Below, piece by piece: positions 49,063 to 61,066 of a DNA stretch of 64,000 nt. Under the pieces are notes generated by a model. The model had not been told where the DNA came from. It did no database searches and saw nothing but the letters and a program-made list of their open reading frames with translations. Origin of the DNA: Brachypterus glaber (Eukaryota; Arthropoda; Insecta; Coleoptera; Kateretidae); the NCBI GenBank assembly GCA_958510825.1, contig OY294047.1, positions 36,863,747-36,927,746 on the forward strand. The letters run 5' to 3'. Numbering within the stretch: the stretch's first letter is position 1; each line of letters starts with the position of its first letter. A program made the translations under genes and the position numbers.

Positions 49063-49112
49063 AATATTAATTAAATATATTTATTTAAAAATAAATATAT
49101 TTAATTAATATT
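49063..49112. repeat. perfect 50-base palindrome
   Basis: AATATTAATTAAATATATTT on the left is exactly complemented on the right around a TTAAAA-type centre. AT-only, could extrude as a cruciform. Confidence 0.9.
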
Positions 49113-49589
49113 GAACAGTGTTTTTATTATGCATTCTATCTAAACGTATTTATGTTGGTTTTGTAAATAAACAAAAAATAATGCTTTTTTTCAGTATGAT
49201 AGTCACATTTAGCGCAAGAATAATGCGATGTTGTCGGGTTTACGATATCAAATAATTCCTTAGTATATATTTTTATTTTCATTTTGTTCTTTATCAACAA
49301 ATAACACAGTTTTTTATCATTTCTTTTCATCATTTTGCACTTTTTTAAACAAAAACATATTTTTCTTATTCAGCCCAAAACTCCTATTTAAACCGATACC
49401 CTGCTTTATTTGCTTGAATTAAGAATATCTTTTTCTTTCTGAAGTTTTATTGACATCCAGCATCGGGCCTATTGAATCGAAATGCTTCAGACGACTGGAT
49501 CTGCCAAGTTGGAAGCGCAGTTTGCAATTTACATTGCACAAGGACCATTAATCATCCTTATGTGCCCGCGCTACACTTGTAGGGGATTT

Positions 49590-51850
49590 TAAATATGATA
49601 ATCCACTTTTATGGAACAATTAATTTTAAAATTAATTATCTTGCTAATGCCGTATCTAATGGAAAATTATTAGCCATATCAAAGTGTTTTAATATTTTTA
49701 TAGACGATGTTCGGAAGGAGGAAAACAACGTTCATCATTTATTTTTATTAAGTTTTTACAAAAGAAATCCTAACCCAACAAAAAGCGTAACGGGATAATG
49801 GAGTTTTATGGCGAAATATGGAGAGATTAAATAAACAAAACATTTAGCTAAAATCAAGAGTTTTACAAAAATAAATTGATTTTTTTAAATTTGTAAATAA
49901 GAATTTTGTTTCTTAAAAATATCTTAAGTCCATGTTAACTTCATCACTTAATGAAATTATATTTTTAAATTTATTTTATCCAGTTTAATAGTTTGTTTCT
50001 CATTAAAAAATAATTTTTACTGAGTTACAATTATAATAATAATCAAATTATTGGACATATCAAAGTGTTTTAATATTTTTATAGATGTTGTTCGGATTTT
50101 TATTAAGTTAAACAAAAAGAAATTCTAATCTAACAAAAATCATAATGCATAAACACATTTTGCTAAAATCTCTGATTAAAAAAAAATATATGATAATTTT
50201 GAATTTTTAAATAAGAATTTTGCGAGGGGTAAACCGCTAAGGAATTCAGGTGTACAAATTGGAGGAAATCTTGGAGGAAATCTTGGAGGTAATCTTGGAG
50301 GTAATCTTTAGAGGAAATCCGACGAATTATCATCTTTACCAAACTTGAGACATTTTTTTAGGCAATTTTCAATATTTTATAAGGTAATCTTTAGTAAAAA
50401 CGAGGTAATTTTGAATAAATCTTGTAGAAATCTTAAGAAGGAATTCAGCCTCGTAATTTTGTTTCTTTAAATAACTCTACTAGCTTTAGTACAGTCCATG
50501 TTAACTTCATTTATTCTTCTTCAAAACTGGGTTTTTGGAACCTGATTATTCCTTTTGAACATAACTTTATTAATTAATGGAACGTTATCCTTACATTTAT
50601 TTGAATTAATGTAATATATTTTATTTATTGTCTTATAAAATTATTCTTACTGAATAGCAATTAAAATAAATAATTAAATGATTAGCTATGTACATTAAGA
50701 TATTTTAATATTTAAATAGACGATTTTCAAAAAGAGGAAAACAACGTTCATCATTTATTTTTTATTTTTTAAGTTTTTAAAAAAGCAACCCTAACCTAAC
50801 AAAAACCGTGAAGGGATAGTTGAGTTTTGTGAAGAGATATAGAGATATTATCATAAATAAACAAAATATTTTGCTAAAATCACGGGTTTTAGCAAAAAAT
50901 AAAACATAAAACAAAATTTCAATTTTAAATTTACATATAATAATGAAGTTTTTTAATCAGTTAGCTTTAGTACCACGTTGGCTTCATTCATTAGCGAAAC
51001 TCTACTTTTACATAACAAAATATATATAACAAAATCAAATATATGTATTTGATTTTGATAGTGATTATTTTCCTGATTAAATAGCATCCCGCAATTTAGA
51101 TAAGTGACTATAATGCCGATAGCTCAGTTACGAAAAATACAGCTGCTTGTTTTATTTACACTGAAAACTGTTTATAACAACTTTGGTTATAACGACATAA
51201 CCATAACCTCATCGTTTTTTCACTGGACTCTTCAATTATTTAAACCACCTAAACTACAAGCAGCTATATTTTTGGTAATTTTACTTTTAAGCAAATGTTT
51301 TTAACTTAATAATTCATAAAAAAGCTCTTGACCTGCGTTCTCGATCTTTTTATAATTAATTATTCAGTTTATTATTTTCTTAGAAAAATTAACAAAAACA
51401 CAGCGAATTGCAGTTTGGCCGCTTAAATCTTTAGGTCTCGGGATATAACCTGTGATTATTACATTTGTTACTGATTATTACAAATATTATAAATAACCAA
51501 ATTATTAACCATATCAGTGTGTTAATATTTAGACGATGTTCAAAAGGAGGAAAAGAATATTCATAATTTATTTTTTTAAATTTTTAGAAAAAAAAAATCC
51601 TCACCTAATAAGAAGCGTAAAGGAATAATGGAGTAATGGCGAAATATGGAGAGATTAAGACAATAACAATTTTTTTTCTAAAATCAAAGGTTTTAACACA
51701 ATAAAATATAAAATAAAGTGATAATTTTAAAATAAATAGGAGCTTTGGTTCTTAAAATCACGTTACTTCATTCATTATTGAAACTCCATTCTCAAATCAA
51801 GACTATTAATATTCTAACTACAAAAATTATTAGTAAATATTAATTATTCC
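49590..51850 (+). repeat. four decayed tandem copies of a 0.4-0.8 kb unit
   Basis: A phrase with ATCAAAGTGTTTTAATATTT, AGACGATGTTC, AGGAGGAAAACAACGTTCAT, CCTAACCCAACAAAAAGCG and CGAAATATGGAGAGATTAA recurs in one orientation at 49664, 50046, 50672 and 51499, with growing divergence. Each is followed by a CATGTTAACTTCAT-like and AATGAAACT-like segment. Copy 2 is partly deleted and followed by an insertion (50220-50460). Stops in all frames; origin unknown. Confidence 0.78.
50262..50322. repeat. 13-base minisatellite, four to five units
   Basis: Consecutive TTGGAGGAAATC / TTGGAGGTAATC units, then a fading fifth one. Confidence 0.88.
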
Positions 51851-52189
51851 TTATTTTAGTTTTTTTTACTCACATTAAAATAGAGATGTTTTATGTGGCA
51901 TCATCTACATACCTGAAAAAAGATAAAAATTAAATTAGCTAAAAATAACAGATTAGCTAAAAATAACAGATTTTTTAACTAAAAATTAATAAATAAGTAA
52001 ATAAAAAATTTAGATTAATGGAGGCTTAAAAAGTGATCCTTCACAAAGTGTTTACTAACAACAAATTGTAGTGCTTTGAATCTATTTGCCATTCCAGTGC
52101 AGTTATCTCGCTAAATATGCATCTTACGATAAATAGTATATAACTAATTAGGAGGAAATTTCCAACAAGTCTTGTTTGGATAATTTTTT

Positions 52190-52549
52190 GATTATATTGA
52201 TAACAATCGAGTTATAAATATACAAACATGGCCATGTTGGGGGTAACATTGTTTTTTTTTCGATTTTTCAGTCAAATTATTCATCGGAGGATAGAAGTTG
52301 TTATGAGCAAACTTGTAGCCTTTAAACTTCTCTATAAGTTACAGTGGGTGAGTTGCGCACTCTGTAACCGTACCAAAGTACCTATGAAAATTTATATTAT
52401 ACGAAACTTATAGAGAATTTCAAGTGCTACAAGTTTGCTTTTAACCACTTTTATCGTCCGACGAATAATTTAGCCGAAGAATGAAAAAAACTAATTTTAC
52501 CTCCAACATGGCTATTTTTAAATTAACTCGATTGTTATTAATATATTAA
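52190..52549. mobile_element. hairpin MITE, 360 bases
   Basis: TTGATAACAATCGAGTTA on the left is inverted as TAACTCGATTGTTATTAA on the right. Inner arms ATGTTGGGGGTAA / TTACCTCCAACAT and GCAAACTTGTAGC / GCTACAAGTTTGC also pair. Confidence 0.85.
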
Positions 52550-53568
52550 AAAAAAATTGGTTATATGCATTTTTATTGTAAGATGAATATTAAGCAACCC
52601 ACCACTAAAATTCAAGATAACGGACACTACTTAGGCAAATCGCCCGGTGAAAAACTAACAGGAGAGTTCTGTTACCATCCACTTTAAAATATCAGCCCGT
52701 GTACATTTATTACTATAGTAGTATTATCGTTAAAACGCTATCCTGAAAATATTACAGTGTCAATGGTTAAAGGTATTTATACGATTATATTTATCTTAAG
52801 ATATTATCTTCATAAAAAAAATTAAGGTCTTAATAAATCAAATACATTTTGTTCCAGACTAAAGTATTGAATTTTAAATTCTTCAAATAGTTTTGGTATT
52901 TCAATATATGTAAACCTAGAAACCTATATTTTCAATTCACTTTATTTATGACGGCGATTTATATTCAAGTAGGTAATATTTATTGAAATCATTCTTGAGG
53001 GTAAAGAATCAAAATAAGTACACATTTAGAATCATACGTCTCAATATGTAGATAATATACGAGCTTTCTTGAAAGTGAAAGCATCCCCTAAACTTTATTG
53101 GCAATATCTTCGCCGAAACATTGAGCAGTATTTTTCAATAAATCCACATTGTTTAAAGTTTAGTAATATACACTAAGAACAATTTCATGTAGCTAATATT
53201 CAATACAAAACAATATTTTTCAATATTGTCTTAAAACTAAAATATCGTAAAACTAATTTATTTTTATAAAACTACTATAGTTTAAGAAAGTTATCTATCT
53301 GTCGTTAAAATCAAATGGACAGGAAACAGTGAATAGTACCATTTCATCCTTTTTGGGAATCAGCACTGTGTATCCTGTATGTTGCTAATATTCAAATAAA
53401 ACGTTAGATAGATATAAAAGCATGGTGCCATCTATTGATGTGGTCACTGTTATCTGTTCACTTGTTCCCAAAAGGCAAATCGCCACAATTTAGGGTGTAC
53501 AGTAACGTGCATTCAAAATGCCACGGACCTAAACCATTATATGAACCTTTAGCCGGTTAAGAAGAGTT

Positions 53569-53744
53569 AAATAAGTTAAGAATTGACAGTCTATAAAAAT
53601 ATATACTGCACGTTTGTCGGTTAATAACCGAAAAATATATATAAGAAAGTTAAATTAAATTAACTTTCTTATATATATTTTTCCGTTATTAACCGACAAA
53701 CGTGCAGTATATATTTTTATAGACTGTCAATTCTTAACTTATTT
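53569..53744. repeat. near-perfect 176-base palindrome
   Basis: Arms of about 80 bases (AAGAATTGACAGTCTATAAA, GCACGTTTGTCGGTTAATAA and so on) match almost base for base around an ATTAAAT centre. Its outer edge lies about 70 bases from the dispersed repeat at 53815. Confidence 0.93.
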
Positions 53745-53814
53745 TACTATAGTTTAAAGTCCAAACGATACTTCATACTTTTTAATACTCAGTAGAGCAC
53801 AAACTGACTATAAT

Positions 53815-54212
53815 CATCAGTAGTCGGCGAATTTCCAGTACTCGCATAGGCGCCGCGTCGACTCTAGCGTTGAGGCGAGGTTTTAAATATTTACATTTTT
53901 ATTTCTTTTTATCCTGATTTTTTTTAATGATTCCACTTAAACGAATAAGGTGGGAAAAAAGTTATCGACAAATAAAAATTAAAAACTTTCGTATTCTTTT
54001 AAAAAAGATAAAAACCGAATGTCATTTTTTTCTTTGAAAAACACCGATATATATACGTATGTATAGTTAATCTGTATAGTTAATATTGTTGTGGGTAACA
54101 AATTAGTCGTCAAATGTTTCGATTTATAAAAATTTCTCTCATAATTCGGCAAAATTATTCCGTAAGCCTATGTTTCTGTGTTTATTTTCAACGTTGATGA
54201 GTCATAACTGAG
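53815..54212 (-). repeat. dispersed repeat, inverted twin of 33300-33582
   Basis: Carries GGCGAATTTCCAGTACTCGC, GCGCCGCGTCGA, CGTCAAATGTTTCGAT and TTATTTTCAACGTTGATG, the reverse complement of blocks in the 33 kb copy. An extra ~115 bases sit in the middle. Confidence 0.8.
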
Positions 54213-54314
54213 TTTACGCCGAATACTGATAATTATTTACGCTAATAATTATTAACTCCTTTAAATCCATAGCAGTCTTGATTAACTAAAATCTTCCTTA
54301 ACTCCTCTGTAAGA

Positions 54315-54564
54315 AACTATTCTACTTAATTAAGTAAGTAAAAAGTCCAGGACTTGTGTGGGCTAGTAGTAGAGGGAACCACCGGCTTATACTGACTTTC
54401 GAACCAGTTTGTAGGGAGTGCCCGCTTCACTTATCGCCTTCTCCAAATTTAAATTATTAATTAACTGAAAAAGGCAAATCGGCGTGGGTGAGAATTGAAC
54501 TCACGCTAGTTGGCTAGTAGACTTGTCATGTACAGACGCGGTAGACCACTACACCAATCCTCCC
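54315..54564 (-). mobile_element. tRNA-derived SINE, copy 4, 3'-truncated
   Basis: The head has an A box TTGGTGTAGTGGTC and a B box GAGTTCAATTCTC. The body matches the other copies but lacks the terminal TACGAGGTTAAACAAACAT. The head end ACACCAATCCTC(CC) is partly repeated in the next 20 bases. Confidence 0.85.
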
Positions 54565-54935
54565 ATATAACACCAATCCTCTCAATAGGTAGACTCAGGT
54601 AATACCTGCAACTTTTCTTATAGAAAAACAATATTTGGCTAAAAATAAGAGAAACACATTTGGGTTGGACATTTTTTTACTGTTTGCCAAGGCTGTAGGT
54701 GTGGTTGCTGAAAAGTAAAACATTTTTTCCTACGACCTAGTTAGTGCTAGTGTTAGTTATTGCTTATTTTCCACTCGTTGCCATGACAGCGGTCGAAAAA
54801 TGATAGTCAGCTGATTTTACATATCTGCTGTCAGAAAAGAAGTGAACGTCAAACACAAAACGTCAAATTAATAAAATTAATTTTAAGACAATTTTTGCGT
54901 TTTTGGGTGTTTATGTGGTAGGTCGTAAAAAAAAT

Positions 54936-55056
54936 ATACGCACCTCGAAGCAAACCTCAGTGCACTTCGGGTGCTTTTTTTAACTCGGCTTCGCCTTGTA
55001 AAAAGATAAGCACTCTCGTGCACTGAAAACTAGGTTCGCGTACTCGGTGCGTAATA
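54936..55056. mobile_element. 120-base hairpin MITE
   Basis: TACGCACCTCGAAG / TACTCGGTGCGTA, CCTCAGTGCACTTCGGGTGCTT / AAGCACTCTCGTGCACTGA form a hairpin across the whole element. Confidence 0.8.
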
Positions 55057-55099
55057 TAGTATGGTAACATGACTGAAACACCAATATCACTAGAAATTT

Positions 55100-55414
55100 T
55101 GAACAGTATTAACCCATTAAGCACTGGCCCATGAGTTTATTGTATAATATATGAAATATTTATCAGATATTACTACTAGAGAGGTAGTCCAACAAAAAGT
55201 AATTTTTACTAAAAAAAATGCAAGAAAGTTTTTGCTTGTTAAACGAGATTATTAGTAAAATGTAAACAATTCACTAGTTAGAAATAAAAAACCATAATTT
55301 TTGCATATTCTAAGCCATAAATAAGTAAATTGGAAACTAAATGCATTTTAAAATTCTCCTTACAACAATATCAAAATCTGTATGAATATAGAAGGTAGTC
55401 CTTAATGGGTTAAT
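55100..55414. mobile_element. TIR element abutting the next one
   Basis: ATTAACCCATTAAGCACTGG on the left is inverted as CCTTAATGGGTTAAT on the right, with GGTAGTCC repeated near both sides. It ends where the element at 55416 begins. Confidence 0.65.
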
Positions 55415-55415
55415 A

Positions 55416-56243
55416 CAGTGCGTGCATTAAGTCTGGAATCACCCGATTAACTTTTTAGTTACAAGTAAAACACAAAAACCCTCGGATAGGTTTTTAATTT
55501 TGCAAATTATGGTGTAATAACAGTTATTAAAATTTGCACCCCCTTGCACCCTCACCCCCCAACTTTTTTTTTTCAAATAGCAACACTTCGTTGGAAAGGT
55601 AATTTAATAAGCTTTCCAACGGTGTATAATAAAGCCTAATTTGGTAAAGGGCTAATGATAAAATGCACAATTTAGTTTATTATAAAGACATGTAAAGTAT
55701 AACTTTAGTTCACTATAAATGTTCAAATTGATGTCCTTCAGCTCTTTGACAGTGGACAGTAAAAAAACGGGATTAAAATCGATTAAATAGTAAACATAAA
55801 ATTGGTCAATAAAAAGAAAAAAAATTGCATTTTTCAACAGGGTATAAAATATTACAATAAGTTTAAAACAACCTTATTTAGATTCTCAGGAAGGTGCCAA
55901 GTAGGAAATAGGGCAACAATTACCATATTATGCGTAATATTTCACACAAACAATGTTTAAATAAAACATGCGTTTTTTCATAGACCCTTTAACAAATTAG
56001 GCTTTATCATACACTGTTGGAAAGCTTATTAAATTACCTTTCCAATGATGTATCACAAGGGGTAGGTTGCTGTTTGAAAAAAAAAGTTGGGGGGTGAGGG
56101 TGCAAGGGGGTGCCAATTTTGATAACTTTTTTTAGACCAACATTTGCAGATTTAAAAATATAAATCGACCTGTCTGAGGATTTTTGTATTTTACTTGTAA
56201 CTAAAAAGTTATTCGGGTGATTCCAGACTTAATGCACGCACTG
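55416..56243. mobile_element. TA-flanked foldback element, 828 bases
   Basis: Ends CAGTGCGTGCATTAAGTCTG and its exact complement, flanked by TA on both sides. CAGT termini and the TA target are typical of Tc1/mariner. Arms pair for more than 200 bases (ACCCCCTTGCACCCTCACCC / GGGTGAGGGTGCAAGGGGGT). No transposase frame. Confidence 0.9.
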
Positions 56244-57498
56244 TATATTAATTCAACTAAAGTGTTCTTTTATTTCTAAACTAGCGTTCAGATTCCTTAT
56301 TGTCAAGAATTAAAACTTAAAATTTGTCCTCTTGGAGTAAGTATCAGAAATGAAAGATGGGTCGGTGGCGGCTCGATGACACGAGATGTTAACGTTATCG
56401 ATCATGGAAACAACGAAAACGAAGTGACGTAGAATGACTTGCACACCAGACAACCACTATTAATAACACTATCAGAGTGTGCGAAGCTACTTATAATGAA
56501 ACATCTATGTTTTCGGGGGTCGAGTTAGACAACAAGGATGATCCGGCAAACTTCAGAGCTTCTGATATGGAATAATTAACATTTCCGTGCTTTTAAAGAG
56601 CCATAACTAGTTTATGCTTTAAAGTTTGATTTAAACACTTAGGTAGAAGCAACTATTTTTCAACGTAGTCCTGTGCCCTAGAAGCTGTTGCATTGAGGAT
56701 TAAAGTAAAAACATTTTCACGTTTAATATTTTTTCTCTTTTCAAAATAGTCGTTCAATAGCCAAAAAAAATGCATGAAATCAGTAAGTAGTCCTGATTTT
56801 AAAAGCTTTAAACGTTTACAATAATAAACGTGGATACTTGGCTTTAGGACCCACAATTTGGGTAAATGGAACTGTTGTTGTCAAAAATTGCCCTAGTCAA
56901 TAGATTAAAAATAATCTAAAAAACATTTTTACGGGTGGAAACACCCAAAAATCATTTTTTTTTATTTTAGGGTTTAGAATGTCATGAAACGTCGAGAAAA
57001 TGTGAAAAAAGTGGGTGTTAAAATAAATGTCTGTCTGTATGTAAACCTTATAACTTTTGAAAAATTCTTTCACCAAAGGATTCAGGACCTTTTCTATTTG
57101 CGTCACATTAAATATGGACAAAAACAATAATTTTTAGCTATATCTCACTTACTATTTATAGTAGGACAATTTTTTTTGCATAAATATAAATAATGTTTAA
57201 TTCCCTATAAAAACACATGTGATCATTTTTATCGTAGGACTTTTTCCGAGATATAGGCATTTTAATAAATTTTGATATATTTATACATTTTTAATTAGAT
57301 GTCAAATTTTGACACAAGTAAAAATTCAGTCATAGGTAAAATAAAATTTTGATGTTTTTGAATAAATTTATATCTGATAATGGCCTAGTTAAAAAATACA
57401 ATTCTATAAAGCTAAAAAGAAAAAAATAAAAGAAAATGGTCAAAAATACAGAAAAAGTAACGAATCCTTGAAAAACGAAAACAAGAAAATTGCTGATA

Positions 57499-58339
57499 CA
57501 CTGAGATAAATGTTTACATCCACGTGCATGGGTAATTTACTTGCAGCTGCTGCTGATGTGAATTTACACTCGAAGCGTTAATATAAATGCTGTGTGTATT
57601 ATATTTTTACATCCAGTGTGTAAAGTTTAAACCAACGCGTAAATATACTACTTTTTACCTAAAACCCTTCAATTTAAAAAAAAATTGAATAACCATTTTG
57701 TTATTTTTCTATTTATGAATATTGTTTTATGGAAAAACTACGCAACAAAAAAATAAAACTTATATTCGTAATTAGCGCTACAAAAAGTACCAATATAAAA
57801 TAGAAACAGAAAACATACACAAGTCTTAGCAACTCAAAATTTGCAGGCCAGTGTTACCGCCTAAATAAGTAAAATATTATAAAATGTATGTGTTAATCAC
57901 ACTTTTTAAATATTTACTTTTAATCAACACTTACCAATTATTTCTTTGAAAAATCTAGCACACACAAAATTATACTTACGCTCTTACAAACATAAACAAT
58001 TATAATGGTCGACAGCCACCATACTCGATAAAGCAGGAATTCTGGCTTCTCGAGTCACGTGACTAGCTTAACGCACGCGACTGGCTGCCTTGTACATCAG
58101 AAGTGTGTTTTTTACACTTCGGGTGTATTGTTGCTAAAGGTATGTTTATAAAAATACACTTTCTTGAGCTCCGAGTGTATTGTTGCAGAAGGTATGGATG
58201 TAAAAATACACTCTAGGTCAAAATCACCTCACGTGTGTAGTGTCACATCAATGTTGATGTACATTTATATAAAGGTGTAAAATTTACACATTTATAGAGT
58301 GTATTTTTTTACACCTTTTCAATGTATTTTTTTTCAGTG
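57499..58339. mobile_element. TA-flanked element with CACTGA termini
   Basis: Left end CACTGAGATAAATGTTTACA, right end complement TTTTTTTTCAGTG, both bounded by TA. Inside, two ~65-base units with GTGTATTGTTGC.GAAGGTATG are in tandem (about 58115-58220). A lone CACTGAAAAAAATATTTCC at 62216 resembles this end. Confidence 0.65.
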
Positions 58340-58395
58340 TAGACTTAAACTTTTACGATTAGTTTAAAATACGTAAGAAGATTTCTACCCGTCTA

Positions 58396-58606
58396 TGGTC
58401 TGTTTCACCAAGCAAAAGAGTAAATTAAAACTCGCACAGTAAATATTTTTACAACAGTTTTGAATAGTATATGTTTGTGTATAGAATATAGTTATGTTTT
58501 ATAAAATAAACTACGCAGTATATTCGCACATCCAATATTCGAATCTGATTTGAAAATATTCACTGTGCGATTATTAATTTACTCTCTTGCTTGATGGAAC
58601 AGACCA
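58396..58606. mobile_element. TA-flanked hairpin MITE, sibling of 43838-44037
   Basis: Ends TGGTCTGTTTCACCAAGCA and the complement TGCTTGATGGAACAGACCA, flanked by TA. The inner arms and middle match the 44 kb copy in reverse. Confidence 0.88.
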
Positions 58607-58959
58607 TAGAAAAGGTATCCGTTTCACATTTTATTTAATATTAATATCATAGTTAAAAAAATTGTAGGTGGAAAACAAAAAAAGTCATTAAGGTAACTTG
58701 TATTAAGGTAATAGGTTCATGAAAAAACATGACATGATAAACTGTGTTTTTACGACAAATTTCTAAAATATTTATTACTGTACTTTGACTATATTAAAGT
58801 GAAATTCCGAAGTCGAACCTATTAATTTAATAGTAACTAATCATTTTAATAATATTTTTAAAAATAGCTACAAAATTGAGTTGGTATGCACTACAAATCA
58901 TGTAAAAATATCGATTGACAAGCATCTGCTAATAAAAATGACGAAGAGGATCATTGTTC

Positions 58960-59240
58960 TTTTTTTAGAGCAATTCTTATACCGACCATCTCATATTTTA
59001 TAAATATTTTAATTTTTACGACCCTCCAAAGACCAAACCTTTCGGGCGTTAATTTTTATCGCGGCAGCTCTTTGATTGGAAGAACAGATTTTCTTTGCTT
59101 GATGTCCCATGTATTTTTATTGGGGTTTTGACATTTTCCGGTTAAAAATATTGTAGTTAATTACCCATCACTTTAATCCCGTGCATATTCTTAGAGTCCC
59201 AGAGTGCATTTTGCTGTGACAAAAAAATGTTTACTTCTAC
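58960..59240. promoter_or_regulatory. unique block with Hox/Exd-like cores, weak candidate
   Basis: Non-repetitive sequence with TTTTTATCGCGGCAGC, CTTTGATTGGAAG and TTTTTATTGGGG. Only motif appearance and uniqueness support it. The following stretch to about 59960 is similarly unique. Confidence 0.25.
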
Positions 59241-60936
59241 CAGAGAAGGGTCGTATTTGTTAGAGTTTAACAGATAAACGCGATTTTTTTAGCTATACAT
59301 ATCTTAATTTAATAATAAAACAACGAACAAATGAGCATTAAACTCGGATAGATTATCCGCGGAGTTTACTTGAAAACTTTTGATAAATAAACCATATTCT
59401 TATTAAGTACCTAAGTTTTTAAATATTCTCGGATATAATTGGCATTACATTTCTATGCCAGTATTTAAAAGATTTGTTTGGTTTAATCAAGAAAAACATA
59501 AAATTAAAATAAACTAAAAAATTCCTTTTCAGCCGAACAAAATTTATCTACTGAATTTTTTAAAATTTTTTCCACTAAGGGGACGACATTGCCCAATTAT
59601 GTGACGTAATTTGCCTTATGCAAGTTGTATAATTGCGAAAATATAGGACCAATTACCGCCCAGCTAAAATTTTCCAAAATAAAATGCCCGGAAAACCTTG
59701 ATCGTTCTTAGCTCAAAACAACTATTATAAGTCCATCTATGGACTTATAATTTATTATGACCGTATACGGACAAGGTCCTGTTCTGGAAAAAGTACACAG
59801 ATATCCTGCAGGAACCATAGAGACCGCGTTTTTTATACCGAGATGCTTCCTCTGCTTCGAATTATAAATAAACAGCGGAGACTTAATGGTTTGTGCTGAT
59901 TATGGGAAATGGCAATAACTTCTAACCATTGTTCCGTTAAAGAAACGGTATTGCCATTTTTATGTCCTAGTTTAAGGTGAGTTTCTCATTTATTCTATTT
60001 CTGTTGCCAAATATTTAAAATCATATACTGGGGCACTGTCCAGTGAGGCAGCGATTCTTTCACATGGTTCACCGTAGAGTAAATCGATCGGTTCTTACTT
60101 TTGAGTAATACTTAAATATGTAAGGCACTTAGAGGTGAGGAGGTAGTACTAATATTATGATGCATTAAAAGGGGAGAATGATGTAGCGTTACGTAAAGCT
60201 CTTTTTCCTAGGATCCTCTATGAAATGACATTTAGCACACTTTTTTGTTCTTTATAAAATGCCTTATATCACACTAGTTTAAAATTTTCATATCACCCTA
60301 GTTTGATATTTATGTATGGAGGGTTGCCTAATTTTATTTAGATATTTACCTCGTATATTCTACGAATTTTATTCACCTTGTTTTATAAGCCATTTACCAC
60401 CTTTCACCACAGCCTTTTTTGATATATTTTATATTTTTTAATCCAAATATTTCCTTTTTCATGTCAAAAATAGAAACTATAGTTATAACGTTACTATTTT
60501 GTCCATTAATGTCTAGATTTTATAAAATTAATTAATTTTGATTTAGTTACCTTACATTTTATAAAAAAATCAAAATACACACTATTTTTTTATGAGATAT
60601 AAAACATTACAATTTTACTGTCTTATATATAATTTTTCTGTCTTATATATAAGGCAGCATAACCACAGAAATATAAACTGTCAAGTTTGCCTTCATTTAG
60701 GAGAAGCATATAGGCAACCCATTAAACAGCTATGTAATATAATAATATATATCGTATTAAATATAAAACCAAGAAAACTAAAGGTAAATGAACATCATAT
60801 TTCCTGTTTGACATACATATATAAATTTTTATGTTATTTATTATTATTTTGTGCTTTATTTTTCTTAAAAATTAATAAAAATTAAAAAATTTTAAAATAA
60901 TAAACTTCATATTTTTTCGGGATCGTAGGAAAAATA

Positions 60937-61066
60937 GTGTACATAACTCATTGGAAAGTGTATTTCATACACTCGTGGGGTTTCCTCACTCGCCTGCAGG
61001 CTCGTTCGTAAACCTTCCCACTCGCTTGAAATATGTCACTTTCCACACCAGTTATGTAATATACTA
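60937..61066. mobile_element. 130-base hairpin element
   Basis: ACATAACTCATTGGAAAGTG / CACTTTCCACACCAGTTATGT and TTTCATACACTCGTGGG / CCCACTCGCTTGAAA pair across a TGCAGG-containing loop. Resembles the 54936 hairpin in style. Confidence 0.75.

Noticed and set aside
41917..54564. Possible genuine tRNA genes at the four SINE heads
   Set aside because: T arms fold but acceptor stems do not pair, and each head continues directly into the same SINE body.
60592..60885. 97-codon plus-strand frame, hydrophobic end
   Set aside because: AT-driven composition (Ile, Asn, Leu, Tyr), internal duplicated phrase, no domain or signal context.
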